Source of the DNA: JBFELU01 sp041572755
Lineage (GTDB): Bacteria; Actinomycetota; Acidimicrobiia; Spongiisociales; UBA11373
Length of the DNA stretch: 64,000 nt
Assembly (NCBI GenBank): GCA_041572755.1
Contig: JBFFRY010000001.1
Coordinates: 62,001-126,000, forward strand
Reading direction: 5' to 3'
Part shown: piece by piece, positions 33,612 through 41,962 of the stretch
How positions within the stretch are numbered: position 1 is the first letter of the stretch
Layout of the letters: each line of letters starts with the position of its first letter
Program-made: the position numbers and the translations under genes
Notes under the pieces: model-generated
What the model was told of the DNA's origin: nothing
Database searches by the model: none
What the model saw: only the letters and a program-made list of their open reading frames with translations

Positions 33612-33729
33612 GGGGCGCCACGGCCGCGCGGTGCCCGTTGGGTCCCGCCATGGTGGTCGGAGCCGCCGTCGGGTTGGCTTGGGGGGATCGGATCGCCGAG
33701 TGGTATCTGGGTTGAGGGGCGCCACGGCC
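33530..33729 (+). repeat. 104-bp tandem duplication of the 3' end of pilD
   Basis: Bases 33530-33625 recur at 33634-33729 with one difference (C33536 versus G33640), an offset of 104. The second copy still reads GPAMVVGAAVGLAWGDRIAEW and a stop but has no start, so it is a remnant. The copies are nearly identical, so the event is recent or this is an assembly artefact. Confidence 0.9.
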
Positions 33730-33804
33730 ACCGAGACCGCGCTCCGCGCGCTCATTCCGCCAATTCGGTGACCCAGGGTGTCTGCAGGGTGGGTGGGAAA
33801 TGCT

Positions 33805-33832
33805 TTGTGAGCGTTGTCCCCAGGGCTAGCCT
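33805..33832 (+). promoter_or_regulatory. Vegetative promoter of pilM-pilN-pilO
   Basis: TTGTGA (33805-33810), 16 bases, then TAGCCT (33827-33832) fits a housekeeping sigma promoter. The leader of about 50 bases ends with GGAGG before ATG 33889. Unlike the other pilus operons, no sigma-28-like site is visible here. Confidence 0.55.
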
Positions 33833-33888
33833 CCAGATCACAGGGTTGTAACTACGCACACGTCGGGCCCCAATCCCGCGGAGGTGCT

Positions 33889-34992
33889 ATGGCTGTTGCG
33901 GTCGGTCTCGACATAGGCTCGAGCGCCGTGCGGGCCGCGGTCGTCGACACCGCCAAGTCGTCACCGCTGCTGCGGCGCTTCGCCGACATGCCTTTGCCGC
34001 CCGGCGCGGTGGTTGCCGGCGAGATCGTCGATTCCGGTGCCGTCGCCGAGGCGGTCGGTGCGTTGTGGAAGCGCAACAAGCTGCCGCGCAAGCGGGCGGT
34101 GATCGGCATCGCCAGCCAACGGGTGATCGTGCGCCAGGTCGACGTACCCCACCTCGAGGAGTCCGAGATGGTGGAGGCGCTGCCCTTCCAGGTGCAGGAC
34201 GCCATTCCGATCCCCGTCGAAGAAGCGGTTCTCGACTACGTGCCGCTCGAGGAGTTCAACACCCCTGACGGGGAGCTGATGCTGTCGATCCTCGTGGTGG
34301 CCGCCCAGCGGGAGATGATCGACGAGCTGCTCGGCGTTGCTTCGTCGGCAAACCTCGATGTGCTGTCGATCGACCTGCAGGCCTTCGGCTTGGTGCGGGC
34401 CGCCTTTGGGGCCGACCTGATGTTGGGCGGTGACGGTCCCCAGGCCCTGCTCGACGTGGGTATCTCGATGTCGCAGATCGCCATCGTTCGCGGTGGGATC
34501 ACCCGGTTCGTCCGTATCCTGCCGGTGGGTGGGGATCAGTTCACCGAGGACCTCAGAGCCGGCCTGTCCCTCGGGTATGAGGATGCCGAGGAGCTGAAGC
34601 GGATCGTAGGGGTTGCTCCCGAGGGCATGCCGGAGGGGGATGGCGATCAGGCGGCGGCCCGGCGCATCCTCACCCGGACCGCGGATTCGCTGATCGAGGA
34701 GATACGAGGATCGATCAACTACTACCTGACCCAGGCGGGGGAGCACTCACTCGGACGGCTGGTCGTGTCCGGCAACGGCGCCCGCCTGCCCCACCTCGCC
34801 AACCGCATCGCTCGGGCGTTGGGGACCCGGGTTGAGCCGGTGCGGGTGTTGGATCACATCGGGGTGGGGCGTCTCCAGATGACCGAGAGCCAGTTGCTCG
34901 ACCTCCAACCGGTCCTTCCGGCCGCGGTCGGGCTCGCCATGTGGGGCAAGTTCGTCGTCCCCCCGACCGCCCGATTCGCCCATGTCGCCTGA
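33889..34992 (+). CDS. pilM: Type IV pilus actin-like assembly protein PilM
   Basis: PilM is a cytoplasmic actin/FtsA-like protein that forms an alignment complex with PilN and PilO under the platform protein. The 367-aa product has VGLDIGSSAVRAAVV (phosphate 1 loop, about 5-19), the conserved QVDVPHLEESEMVEALPFQVQD split near 81-102, LLDVGISMSQIAIVRGG (phosphate 2 region) and LVVSGNGARLPHLA (adenosine motif). ATG 33889 has GGAGG upstream; the longer open frame lacks similarity. It heads pilM-pilN-pilO-orf. Confidence 0.93.
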   Translation: MAVAVGLDIGSSAVRAAVVDTAKSSPLLRRFADMPLPPGAVVAGEIVDSGAVAEAVGALWKRNKLPRKRAVIGIASQRVIVRQVDVPHLEESEMVEALPFQVQDAIPIPVEEAVLDYVPLEEFNTPDGELMLSILVVAAQREMIDELLGVASSANLDVLSIDLQAFGLVRAAFGADLMLGGDGPQALLDVGISMSQIAIVRGGITRFVRILPVGGDQFTEDLRAGLSLGYEDAEELKRIVGVAPEGMPEGDGDQAAARRILTRTADSLIEEIRGSINYYLTQAGEHSLGRLVVSGNGARLPHLANRIARALGTRVEPVRVLDHIGVGRLQMTESQLLDLQPVLPAAVGLAMWGKFVVPPTARFAHVA

Positions 34993-34998
34993 TCTGCC

Positions 34999-35622
34999 AT
35001 GAGACCCATCAACCTGCTCCCACCAGAGGCTTTCCGCAAGATGGCCGCCCGCCGCAAGGTGGGCTTCTGGGTGGTGCTCGGGCTCATCTACGTGGCCGCC
35101 CTCGTGATCGGGGTGGTGTGGTGGAACACCCGGGTCGACTCCGCTCAGCAGGCCCTCGAGGAGCAGCAGGGCATCAATGCCGAACTCAACGCCGAGGTCA
35201 ACGCCCTGGTCGCCGCCGACGATCTGGCCGCCCAGTACGCCGAGCAGGTGCTGCTCACCTCGGTGGTACTCGCTCAGGACGTGGCGTGGGGTCGCTTGCT
35301 CAACGACTTCGGGCGCCTGATTCCGGAGCGGGTCTGGCTCGACTCCTTCGTGGGTACATCCCTGCCGGGGACCCCCGGATTGGTGGGGCGGGTAGCGGTC
35401 GCCGGGAGGGGTTTCGACTTTCGCGACGTCTCAGCGTGGCTGCGAACGCTCGATGAGGAACAGTTCCCCGGTGTCGCCGGCACCTGGGTCACCAGTGCTT
35501 CCGAATCGGAGGCGGCAAGCGGAACCGAGACCGTGGTCAACTTCGACTCGTCGACCGGCCTCACGGAGGGGGCCGTCTCCAATCGCCTCGAGGAGCGCAT
35601 CCCGGTGGTGGTGCCAGGATGA
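34999..35622 (+). CDS. pilN: Type IV pilus inner-membrane protein PilN
   Basis: The 207-aa protein begins MRPINLLPPEAFRKM, the conserved INLLP motif that binds PilM. It continues with a membrane helix (about 22-45) and a coiled-coil and ferredoxin-like exterior domain containing LLNDFGRLIPERVWLDSF. It is expected to pair with PilO. Six bases separate it from pilM, and it overlaps pilO by ATGA. Confidence 0.9.
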   Translation: MRPINLLPPEAFRKMAARRKVGFWVVLGLIYVAALVIGVVWWNTRVDSAQQALEEQQGINAELNAEVNALVAADDLAAQYAEQVLLTSVVLAQDVAWGRLLNDFGRLIPERVWLDSFVGTSLPGTPGLVGRVAVAGRGFDFRDVSAWLRTLDEEQFPGVAGTWVTSASESEAASGTETVVNFDSSTGLTEGAVSNRLEERIPVVVPG

Positions 35623-36419
35623 GCCGCCGAGTCACCGCCCTGGTCGCCTTCGTCCTCTTGGCCGTGACGGCGGCGTGGTGGTTCTTCCTCATCTCACCGC
35701 GCAACGCCCGGATCGTCGAACTGGGCGACGATCGGGATGCTGCCGTCGCCGAGGCTGACCGGCTGCGGGCCGCCATCGCCCAGCTGCAATCGGTCCAGGA
35801 GAACGACGTCGCCTACCTGGCGGCGATTGGGAAGCTCGAGGCTGGGATCCCCGAGCGGGCGGAGCTGGCGGTCTTCATCGAAGAGGTGACCGCACTCGCC
35901 GAAGACGTGGGGGTGAACCTCGAGGCCATCTCGCCGGCGGAGCCGATCCCGGTGCAAGGTCTGGATGCCTACGAGATCGCCGTCTCGCTGGCCATGACCG
36001 GCGAGTACTTCGAACTCCTCGGGTTCCTGTTTGGACTCGACGACATGGAGCGAATCGTGGTGGTCGACAGCGTGTCCATCACCGCCACCAGCGGCGGGGC
36101 GGCGGCGGAGACGACCACCACCACCACGACCACGATCGCCGATGGGGATGCGGCGAGCACCACCTCGTCGTCGACGACGACGACGACCATCCCACGGATC
36201 GAGGAGGATTCGCTGTCGATCGCCTTGACCATCAAGCTGTTCACGCGGACACCCTTGTTGCCGATCGTCGCTCCGGACGGGACAGAGGGCAATGGTGGCG
36301 CACCGCAGGAAGACGCGGATGTCGAAGGCGACGCCACCGAGTCTGGTCAGGGGATCGAGTTCACGCCGGTGGAGGGTCCACCCCCCACAATCGGTGAAGC
36401 CTCTGGAGGCTCGCCATGA
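35619..36419 (+). CDS. pilO: Type IV pilus inner-membrane protein PilO
   Basis: The 266-aa protein has a short N-terminus, one membrane helix (about 5-24), a coiled coil (about 28-65) and the PilO ferredoxin-like core (AVFIEEVTALAEDVGVNLEAI, FELLGFLFGLDDMERIVVVDSV). A Thr/Ser-rich stretch near 160-190 interrupts the domain before its last strands, and a low-complexity acidic tail follows. PilO proteins are usually about 200 aa, so these inserts are unusual. It overlaps both neighbours by ATGA. Confidence 0.88.
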   Translation: MSRRVTALVAFVLLAVTAAWWFFLISPRNARIVELGDDRDAAVAEADRLRAAIAQLQSVQENDVAYLAAIGKLEAGIPERAELAVFIEEVTALAEDVGVNLEAISPAEPIPVQGLDAYEIAVSLAMTGEYFELLGFLFGLDDMERIVVVDSVSITATSGGAAAETTTTTTTTIADGDAASTTSSSTTTTTIPRIEEDSLSIALTIKLFTRTPLLPIVAPDGTEGNGGAPQEDADVEGDATESGQGIEFTPVEGPPPTIGEASGGSP

Positions 36420-36982
36420 AGAACGCCACGCGCAGCCTGACGGCATCGGTCGTGGCAATCCTTCTGGTCGCCACGGCCGTTGTCTCGGTGTGGCTGGTGG
36501 CCACCAACGGCGTGTTCGCGGCCGCCGGACCCGGTTTGGACGGACCGCTCCCGGCCGCCCCTGGAACGATCGCTCCTTTCGTGCTCACCGACGACGGGCT
36601 CGGCTTGACCTCGGCGTTCCAGGTGGCACAACCTCGCGATCCCTTCGAGCCCCTCATCGACGATGCCACCACGACCACCGCCGGCACGACCACGACGACG
36701 ACTACCGGGGACACCACGACCACCACCGGCGCCGGGACGACGTCCACGACGACCACCGATGGCTTCGAGCCGGACACTCGCCGGGTGGTGTTGCTGGAGA
36801 TACGAGAGGAGGACGGCACCAGGAGGGCCGTGCTGACGGTCGACGGCGAAACCTACGTCGTGGCGGTCGGTGAGGCCTTCGCCGAGAACTTCCGGGTGGT
36901 CAGCCTCTCAGAGAACAGCGGCGTGTTCCTCTACGGAGACAGCGCATTCACCCTGGCGGTGGGCCAGGCCATTCTGAAGTAG
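36416..36982 (+). CDS. Membrane-anchored protein in the PilP position with a Thr-rich linker
   Basis: The 188-aa protein has an N-terminal membrane helix (about 10-37), a region around QVAQPRDPFEPLIDD, a Thr-rich linker (about 84-117) and a small beta-rich C-terminal domain (RRVVLLEIREEDGTRRAVLTV, FRVVSLSENSGVFLYGDSAF). The position after pilO, the RDPFEPL segment and the small beta domain recall PilP, but there is no lipobox and an actinobacterium has no PilQ secretin to contact. It is probably a wall-facing alignment protein; the function is inference. Confidence 0.65.
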   Translation: MKNATRSLTASVVAILLVATAVVSVWLVATNGVFAAAGPGLDGPLPAAPGTIAPFVLTDDGLGLTSAFQVAQPRDPFEPLIDDATTTTAGTTTTTTTGDTTTTTGAGTTSTTTTDGFEPDTRRVVLLEIREEDGTRRAVLTVDGETYVVAVGEAFAENFRVVSLSENSGVFLYGDSAFTLAVGQAILK

Positions 36983-36998
36983 GCCGGGTCCGGCGGAG

Positions 36999-37004
36999 TA
37001 CCAT
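36999..37004 (+). promoter_or_regulatory. -10 element before aroC
   Basis: TACCAT lies 10 bases before ATG 37015, giving a leader of only about 4 bases. No SD sequence is present. Confidence 0.4.
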
Positions 37005-37014
37005 CCCCGCGTCC

Positions 37015-38163
37015 ATGCTGCGATTCCTCACTGCGGGTGAATCCCACGGGCCGGGTCTGGTGACCATCGTCGAGGGCCTCCCGGCCGGCCTCGACGTGTC
37101 CGCCGAGGCGCTGGCATCCGAGCTCGCCCGTCGCCGCCATGGGCACGGTCGGGGACGGCGGATGGCGCTGGAGAAGGACGAACTCGAGATCCTCGGGGGT
37201 GTGCGCTTCGGGCGGACCCTCGGCGGCCCGGTCGCCGTCGTCATCCGCAACACCGAGTGGCCCAAGTGGGTCGACGAGATGGCGATCGGTACCGGAGAGG
37301 CCCGTCGCCCGCTCACGGCACCCCGTCCCGGCCATGCCGATCTCGCCGGCATGCAGAAGTACGACGCCCACGATGCCCGGGATATTCTGGAGCGGGCCTC
37401 GGCTCGCGAGACTGCAGCCCGGGCGGTGGCCGGATACCTGGCGAAGGCCCTGCTGGCGACGGTAGGGACGTCGGTGGTCAGTCACGTGGTGCGCATCGGA
37501 ACTGTGGCCACCGAGGTCGTGCCGGAGCCCGGCGATGCCGAGCGCATCGACGCCTCTCCGGTGCGGACGCTGGACCCCGATGCCGAGCGGGCCATGATGG
37601 CCGAGATCGACCGTGCTAAGGAGGATCGCGACACGCTCGGCGGAGTCGTCGAGGTGGCGGCGTTCGGGGTGCTCCCGGGGCTGGGAAGCCATGTGCACTG
37701 GGATCGCCGCATCGAGGCTCGCTTGGCCGAGGCGTTGATGTCGATCCCCGCCATCAAGGCGGTGGAGGTCGGCGACGGCCTGGCCTCTGCGGGGCGGCGT
37801 GGCTCGGAGGCTCACGACGAGATCGTGCTCGTCGACGGCGAGGCCCGGCGGACCTCCAACCGCGCCGGGGGCATCGAGGGCGGGATGACGACCGGCGATC
37901 TGCTGCGAGTGCGGGCGGCCATGAAGCCGCTCTCCACTCTCATGCGAGCTCTACAGACCGTCGACGTCGCCACCGGAGAACCGGAGAAGGCCATCCGGGA
38001 ACGGAGCGACGTCTGTGCGGTTCCCGCCGCCGGGGTGGTTGCCGAGCACATGGTCTGCTGGGTCCTGGCCGACGAGGTCGTGCGCAAATTCGGCGGCGAC
38101 ACGGTGGGGGACCTCTCGGCCGCCGTCGAGCACTACCGACGGCGCCTCGAGCGCTTCCCATGA
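37015..38163 (+). CDS. aroC: Chorismate synthase
   Basis: AroC converts EPSP to chorismate using reduced FMN. The 382-aa product has the family signatures: LRFLTAGESHGPGLVTIVEG split at the N-terminus, the basic RRRHGHGRGRRM loop near 41-52, and the later SRE/ASARETAARAVAG and GGIEGGMTTG segments. It starts the aroC-aroK-aroB run with an ATGA overlap into aroK. With aroE at 26471, four shikimate genes flank the pilus locus. Confidence 0.95.
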   Translation: MLRFLTAGESHGPGLVTIVEGLPAGLDVSAEALASELARRRHGHGRGRRMALEKDELEILGGVRFGRTLGGPVAVVIRNTEWPKWVDEMAIGTGEARRPLTAPRPGHADLAGMQKYDAHDARDILERASARETAARAVAGYLAKALLATVGTSVVSHVVRIGTVATEVVPEPGDAERIDASPVRTLDPDAERAMMAEIDRAKEDRDTLGGVVEVAAFGVLPGLGSHVHWDRRIEARLAEALMSIPAIKAVEVGDGLASAGRRGSEAHDEIVLVDGEARRTSNRAGGIEGGMTTGDLLRVRAAMKPLSTLMRALQTVDVATGEPEKAIRERSDVCAVPAAGVVAEHMVCWVLADEVVRKFGGDTVGDLSAAVEHYRRRLERFP

Positions 38164-38660
38164 ACACGTTGTGGCTGACCGGCATGATGGGGGCCGGTAA
38201 GACGACGATCGGCCGGCTGGTGGCCGCTCTCACCGAGCGTCCCTTCGTCGATCTCGACGACACCGTGGAGTCCGCGGCAGGGCGATCGGTACGGCAGATC
38301 TTCGCCGACGACGGTGAGAAGGCCTTCCGCGACCTGGAGAGTGTGGCGGTGACCACGGTCGCCGGTCGCACCGCCGTGGTGGCCTGCGGCGGTGGGGCGG
38401 TGCTGCGCCCCACCAACCGCACGATCATGCGGGAGCACGGGGTGGTGGTGTGGCTGCGGGCTCGCCCGGAAACCCTCGCCGGGAGGCTGGAGGGGGCGGT
38501 GGGGCGGCCGTTGCTGGCGGGACCGGATCAGGCCGGTTCTCTGGCCGTACTGGCGGCGGAACGGATGGAGGCATACGGGGACGCCGCCCACTTCGCGGTC
38601 GCCACCGACGACCGGACCCCGATCGACATCGCCGAGGAAGTCATCGCACTATGGCGCTGA
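38160..38660 (+). CDS. aroK: Shikimate kinase
   Basis: AroK phosphorylates shikimate at O3. The 166-aa protein has Walker A GMMGAGKT (residues 8-15), DLDD for shikimate and Mg binding (about 31-34), FRDLES, VACGGGAVLRP (the GGG motif) and a lid around GRPLLAG. The size is typical. It overlaps aroC by ATGA and aroB by 10 bases. Confidence 0.94.
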   Translation: MNTLWLTGMMGAGKTTIGRLVAALTERPFVDLDDTVESAAGRSVRQIFADDGEKAFRDLESVAVTTVAGRTAVVACGGGAVLRPTNRTIMREHGVVVWLRARPETLAGRLEGAVGRPLLAGPDQAGSLAVLAAERMEAYGDAAHFAVATDDRTPIDIAEEVIALWR

Positions 38661-39688
38661 TAGAGATTCCCGGTGCCACCGAGATCCACGTGGGCCGCTC
38701 CTTGCTCGGTGCCCCCACGGTGCTCGGAAGCCATCCCGGGCCGGTGACGGTGGCGGTGGCGTGCCAGCCGTCGGTCGTCGCCCTGGCCGAGGGCCTCGCC
38801 GAGGCGCTGCGGGGCGCCGGAGCGCGGGCTGAGGTGAAGGCTCTCCCCGACGGGGAGGCGGCCAAGGAGCTCTCGGTGGTCGCCGAGCTGTATGGGTGGT
38901 TCGCCGAGCTGGGCATGCACCGATCGGACGTGCTCGTCGGCGTTGGTGGGGGAGCGCTGACCGACGTCACCGGATTCGCTGCGGCGACCTACCTGCGTGG
39001 CATCGAGTTCGTGAACGTGCCGACAACTCTGCTCGGTGCGGTCGACGCCTCGGTGGGTGGGAAGACCGGGGTGAACCTGAGAGCCAAGAACATGGTCGGC
39101 GTCTTCGCCCATCCCGCCCGGGTGGTGATCGACGTCGATGTTCTCGATCGGCTTCCCCCCGAGCTCAAGCGGCAAGGGTCGGCCGAAGCCCTCAAGGCCG
39201 GAATGATCGGGGACGAGCGGCTCGTGGCCCTGCTCGAGACGGAGGGTCTGGAGGCGGACCTGGAGAAGGTGGTCGCCCGGGCCGTGGCGGTCAAGGCGGA
39301 TGTCGTGGGGCGCGACTTCACTGAGCAGGGTGAGCGGGCCGTGCTCAACTACGGCCACACGATCGGCCATGCGCTCGAGGTCGCCCTGCAGCTCTCCCAC
39401 GGCGAGGCCGTGGCGGTGGGGATGGTGGCTGCCGGCCGGGCGTCGGCGATCCGTTGCGGATTCTCCGAAGAGAGTCGCCAGAACGAAGCGATCGGACGGC
39501 TGGGGTTGCCCCTGGCGGCGGCCGACGCCGACCCCGACCGGGTCGGCGAGCTCCTGGGATTCGACAAGAAGCGGGATGCTGCCGGGCTGCGGATGGTGCT
39601 CCTCGCGGCCATCGGTGCCCCGGAGGTCGAGCACGTGGAGGCCGCTACCGTACGGGAAGCCCTGGCGGCGGTCGGGATCGATGCGTAG
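38651..39688 (+). CDS. aroB: 3-Dehydroquinate synthase
   Basis: AroB converts DAHP to 3-dehydroquinate using NAD+ and a divalent metal. The 345-aa product has the GVGGGALTDVTGFAAATYLRG region split near 97-117, VPTTLLGAVDASVGGKTGVN (substrate and NAD contacts), KAGMIGD and the metal ligands in LNYGHTIGHALE (about 233-244), all intact. ATG 38651 lies inside the aroK tail; the longer open frame is a shadow. It is followed 7 bases later by the peptidase gene. Confidence 0.94.
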   Translation: MALIEIPGATEIHVGRSLLGAPTVLGSHPGPVTVAVACQPSVVALAEGLAEALRGAGARAEVKALPDGEAAKELSVVAELYGWFAELGMHRSDVLVGVGGGALTDVTGFAAATYLRGIEFVNVPTTLLGAVDASVGGKTGVNLRAKNMVGVFAHPARVVIDVDVLDRLPPELKRQGSAEALKAGMIGDERLVALLETEGLEADLEKVVARAVAVKADVVGRDFTEQGERAVLNYGHTIGHALEVALQLSHGEAVAVGMVAAGRASAIRCGFSEESRQNEAIGRLGLPLAAADADPDRVGELLGFDKKRDAAGLRMVLLAAIGAPEVEHVEAATVREALAAVGIDA

Positions 39689-39695
39689 GAGTCAC

Positions 39696-40760
39696 ATGGA
39701 TCACAAGAGACGGGTCGACGCGCTCGCCGACTCCATGGACACGCCACTCCTGGTGACCCGCCCGGCCCACCTTCGCTATCTACTGGGGTTCGCCGGGAGC
39801 AACGGCTACCTCCTCGTGCACCCCGACGGGGAGTCGGTGTTCGTGACCGATGGGCGCTACGGGGAGGCGGCCGGACCCCTCGTCGACGCTTTGGGCGAGT
39901 CCCGGCTCGAGGTGTACACCGGCGACCTGATGGGGGCGCTCGACGGTGTGCTGCGGGGCTTGGAGACGGTGGCGGTGGAAGCCGACGCCGTGACGTGGGG
40001 CTTCGCTCGTTCTCTGGAGGCGAAGACCTCGACCCGCCCGGTGGCGACCACCGGGGCGGTGGAGCGTCTGCGCCGCATCAAGGACGAGGCCGAGGTTGCG
40101 GCGCTCCGGGCCGCGGCCGCGGCCACCGATGCCGCGTTTGCCGAACTGGAGAGCCTGGTGGCGGACGCCGAGACGGAACGCGATCTGGCCTGGGCGCTGA
40201 GGTCGTCGATGCGACTTCACGGGGGTGACCCGGCGGAATGGGATCCGATCGTCGCCGTCGGCGCGGCGGCTTCGGTTCCGCACCACCAGACCGGTGCGGC
40301 CCGGTTGGAACCGGGCCTCCTGCTGCTGGATTACGGCTGCACGGTGGACGGTTACCACTCCGACATGAGCCGGACCGTATGGCGAGGGGAGACTCCGGAT
40401 GCCGAGTTGGCCGACGTCCACCGGGCCGTGGCAGAGTCGCACCTGGCCGCCGTGGAGGCGGTCGCCCCGGGGGTTGCCTGCGGGGACGTCGATGCGGCGG
40501 CCCGGGCCGTCCTCGCCTCCCACGGCTACGAGGAGTACTTCCTGCACAGCACCGGCCACGGGGTCGGCCTCGAGATCCACGAGGAACCCTGGGTGCGCCG
40601 TGGCAACGAGGACCGACTGGAGGCCGGGAACGTGATCACGATCGAGCCGGGTGTCTACTTGCCGGGGAAAGGCGGCGTCCGCATCGAAGACATGGTGCTG
40701 GTCACGCCGGATGGGCCGGTGATGTTGACGGAGTCGCCACGGGAGATGATGCCGACATGA
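39696..40760 (+). CDS. pepP: Xaa-Pro aminopeptidase (M24 family)
   Basis: The 354-aa protein has an N-terminal creatinase-like domain (about 1-125) and an M24 pita-bread catalytic domain. Metal ligands appear in LLLDYGCTVDGYHSDMSRTVW (two Asp, split near 207-227), STGHGVGLEIHEEP (His, about 284-297), the Glu in ITIEPGVYLPG and a last Glu in GVRIEDMVLVT. It cleaves N-terminal residues before Pro. The aroB-pepP-efp-nusB order is widely conserved. The ATG has AGGA upstream, and the stop overlaps efp. Confidence 0.92.
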   Translation: MDHKRRVDALADSMDTPLLVTRPAHLRYLLGFAGSNGYLLVHPDGESVFVTDGRYGEAAGPLVDALGESRLEVYTGDLMGALDGVLRGLETVAVEADAVTWGFARSLEAKTSTRPVATTGAVERLRRIKDEAEVAALRAAAAATDAAFAELESLVADAETERDLAWALRSSMRLHGGDPAEWDPIVAVGAAASVPHHQTGAARLEPGLLLLDYGCTVDGYHSDMSRTVWRGETPDAELADVHRAVAESHLAAVEAVAPGVACGDVDAAARAVLASHGYEEYFLHSTGHGVGLEIHEEPWVRRGNEDRLEAGNVITIEPGVYLPGKGGVRIEDMVLVTPDGPVMLTESPREMMPT

Positions 40761-41317
40761 TTTCGACCAATGATGTGAAGCCGGGGATGGCGCTCGATCT
40801 GGACGACGGGGTGTTCCAGATCGTCGAGTACCAGCATGTGAAGCCGGGGAAGGGCAAGGCCTTCGTGCGAACGAAGCTCAAGAACCTGCAGACCGGTGCC
40901 GTGGTCGACCGGACCTTCCGCGCCGACGAACCGGTCCAGCAAGCGGTGATCGATCGTCGTGACCACCAGTTCCTGTATCAGGATGACCTCGGGTTCCACT
41001 TCATGGACGGCGAGACCTATGCCCAGATGACGCTGCAGCAAGACCAGATGGGTCCGGCGGTCGACTACCTGGTGGAGGGCGCCACGGTGCTGCTGGGCAT
41101 CTACCAGGAACGTCCCATCACGATCGACCTGGCGGCTTCGGTCGAGCTCGAGGTCGTGATCGCCGAGCCCGGGGTCAAGGGTGACCGGGTTTCGGGCGCT
41201 ACCAAGCCGGTCACGACGGAGACCGGCCTGGTGGTCCAGGTCCCGCTCTTCGTCGAGCAGGGTGATCGGATCAAGGTCGACACCCGCACCGGGGACTACA
41301 TCACCCGGGCGTCGTGA
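40757..41317 (+). CDS. efp: Elongation factor P
   Basis: EF-P rescues ribosomes stalled on polyproline. The 186-aa product has the normal three-domain length. The domain I loop reads VKPGKGKAFVRTKLKN, so the position modified in other bacteria is a Lys (about 32) flanked by Gly. Domains II and III follow with YQDDLGFHFMDGETYAQ and GDRIKVDTRTGDYITR. It probably matters for the 21-Pro tract encoded at 53494-53556. Overlaps join it to pepP and nusB. Confidence 0.96.
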   Translation: MISTNDVKPGMALDLDDGVFQIVEYQHVKPGKGKAFVRTKLKNLQTGAVVDRTFRADEPVQQAVIDRRDHQFLYQDDLGFHFMDGETYAQMTLQQDQMGPAVDYLVEGATVLLGIYQERPITIDLAASVELEVVIAEPGVKGDRVSGATKPVTTETGLVVQVPLFVEQGDRIKVDTRTGDYITRAS

Positions 41318-41892
41318 CGGACATTGAGGCGGTCGCCGGAGATCTGGCATCGGTCGCCAGGGGGGAGGCTGATCCGGCCTCGGTGTTCGTGGGTACCGAG
41401 CCCCTCCCGCTGCGGGAGGCAGCCGAGATGATCGAGAGCGCCACTGCGGACCCGGTCGGTTTCGCCGCCCGTCACGGCGACGCCGCCCGCGACGCGCTCC
41501 ACGTCGGACCGGCAGGGCTGGCGAGGCTGCGTCGTTTGCTGCGGCGCGACGATGCCCTTGCTGTGCTCTACGGGGCCGAGCAGCGGGGCGGACCCCCGAG
41601 CGTCGAGGGCCTCGGCGATGAAGCCGTTGCACTGGCGATGGGGACATGGGAGGACCGGGCCGACCTGGACAGGGCAATCGGTGAAGCGGCCGTCGGCTGG
41701 ACGGTGGCCCGGATGCCCCCGGTCGACCGGTCGATCCTCCGGCTGGCCCTCTACGAGTTGCTGCGGCACCCGGAGACGCCGTCTGCGGTGGTTGTCTCGG
41801 AGGCGGTGCGGCTGGCCAAGGCCTACTCCACCCAGGAGAGCGGCCGCTTCGTCAACGGCGTTCTCGGTGAGCTGGTGCGGCGTCTCGGGTGA
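41314..41892 (+). CDS. nusB: Transcription antitermination protein NusB with N-terminal extension
   Basis: NusB with NusE (S10) binds boxA RNA in rRNA antitermination. The NusB fold lies in the C-terminal two thirds (about 72-192): DDALAVLYGAEQ, WTVARMPPVDRSILRLALYEL and AKAYSTQESGRFVNGVLGEL are recognisable. Standard NusB is 130-150 aa; here residues 1-70 are an extra Ala/Glu-rich helical stretch. The GTG start is fixed by the GTGA overlap with efp, so the extension looks real. It ends upstream of the PyrR leader. Confidence 0.87.
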   Translation: MTDIEAVAGDLASVARGEADPASVFVGTEPLPLREAAEMIESATADPVGFAARHGDAARDALHVGPAGLARLRRLLRRDDALAVLYGAEQRGGPPSVEGLGDEAVALAMGTWEDRADLDRAIGEAAVGWTVARMPPVDRSILRLALYELLRHPETPSAVVVSEAVRLAKAYSTQESGRFVNGVLGELVRRLG

Positions 41893-41904
41893 GGAGCGGC
41901 GTGC

Positions 41905-41910
41905 TACGGT
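41905..41910 (+). promoter_or_regulatory. Possible -10 element of the pyr operon
   Basis: TACGGT follows the nusB stop. A start near 41917 would produce a leader of about 90 bases that contains the whole PyrR attenuator. No good -35 is seen. Confidence 0.4.
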
Positions 41911-41931
41911 GACGCAAACCGTCCTTTAAGA

Positions 41932-41948
41932 CCGGTCCCGTGAGGCCG
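41932..41948 (+). promoter_or_regulatory. PyrR-binding RNA hairpin
   Basis: CCGG at 41932-41935 pairs with CCGG at 41945-41948. Bases 41934-41947 (GGTCCCGTGAGGCC) match the PyrR-binding consensus ARUCCNGNGAGGYU at all but the first and last positions. With UMP, PyrR should clamp this hairpin and expose the downstream terminator or block the adjacent SD sequence (41951-41959). Confidence 0.8.
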
Positions 41949-41962
41949 GAAAGGAGGAGCAG

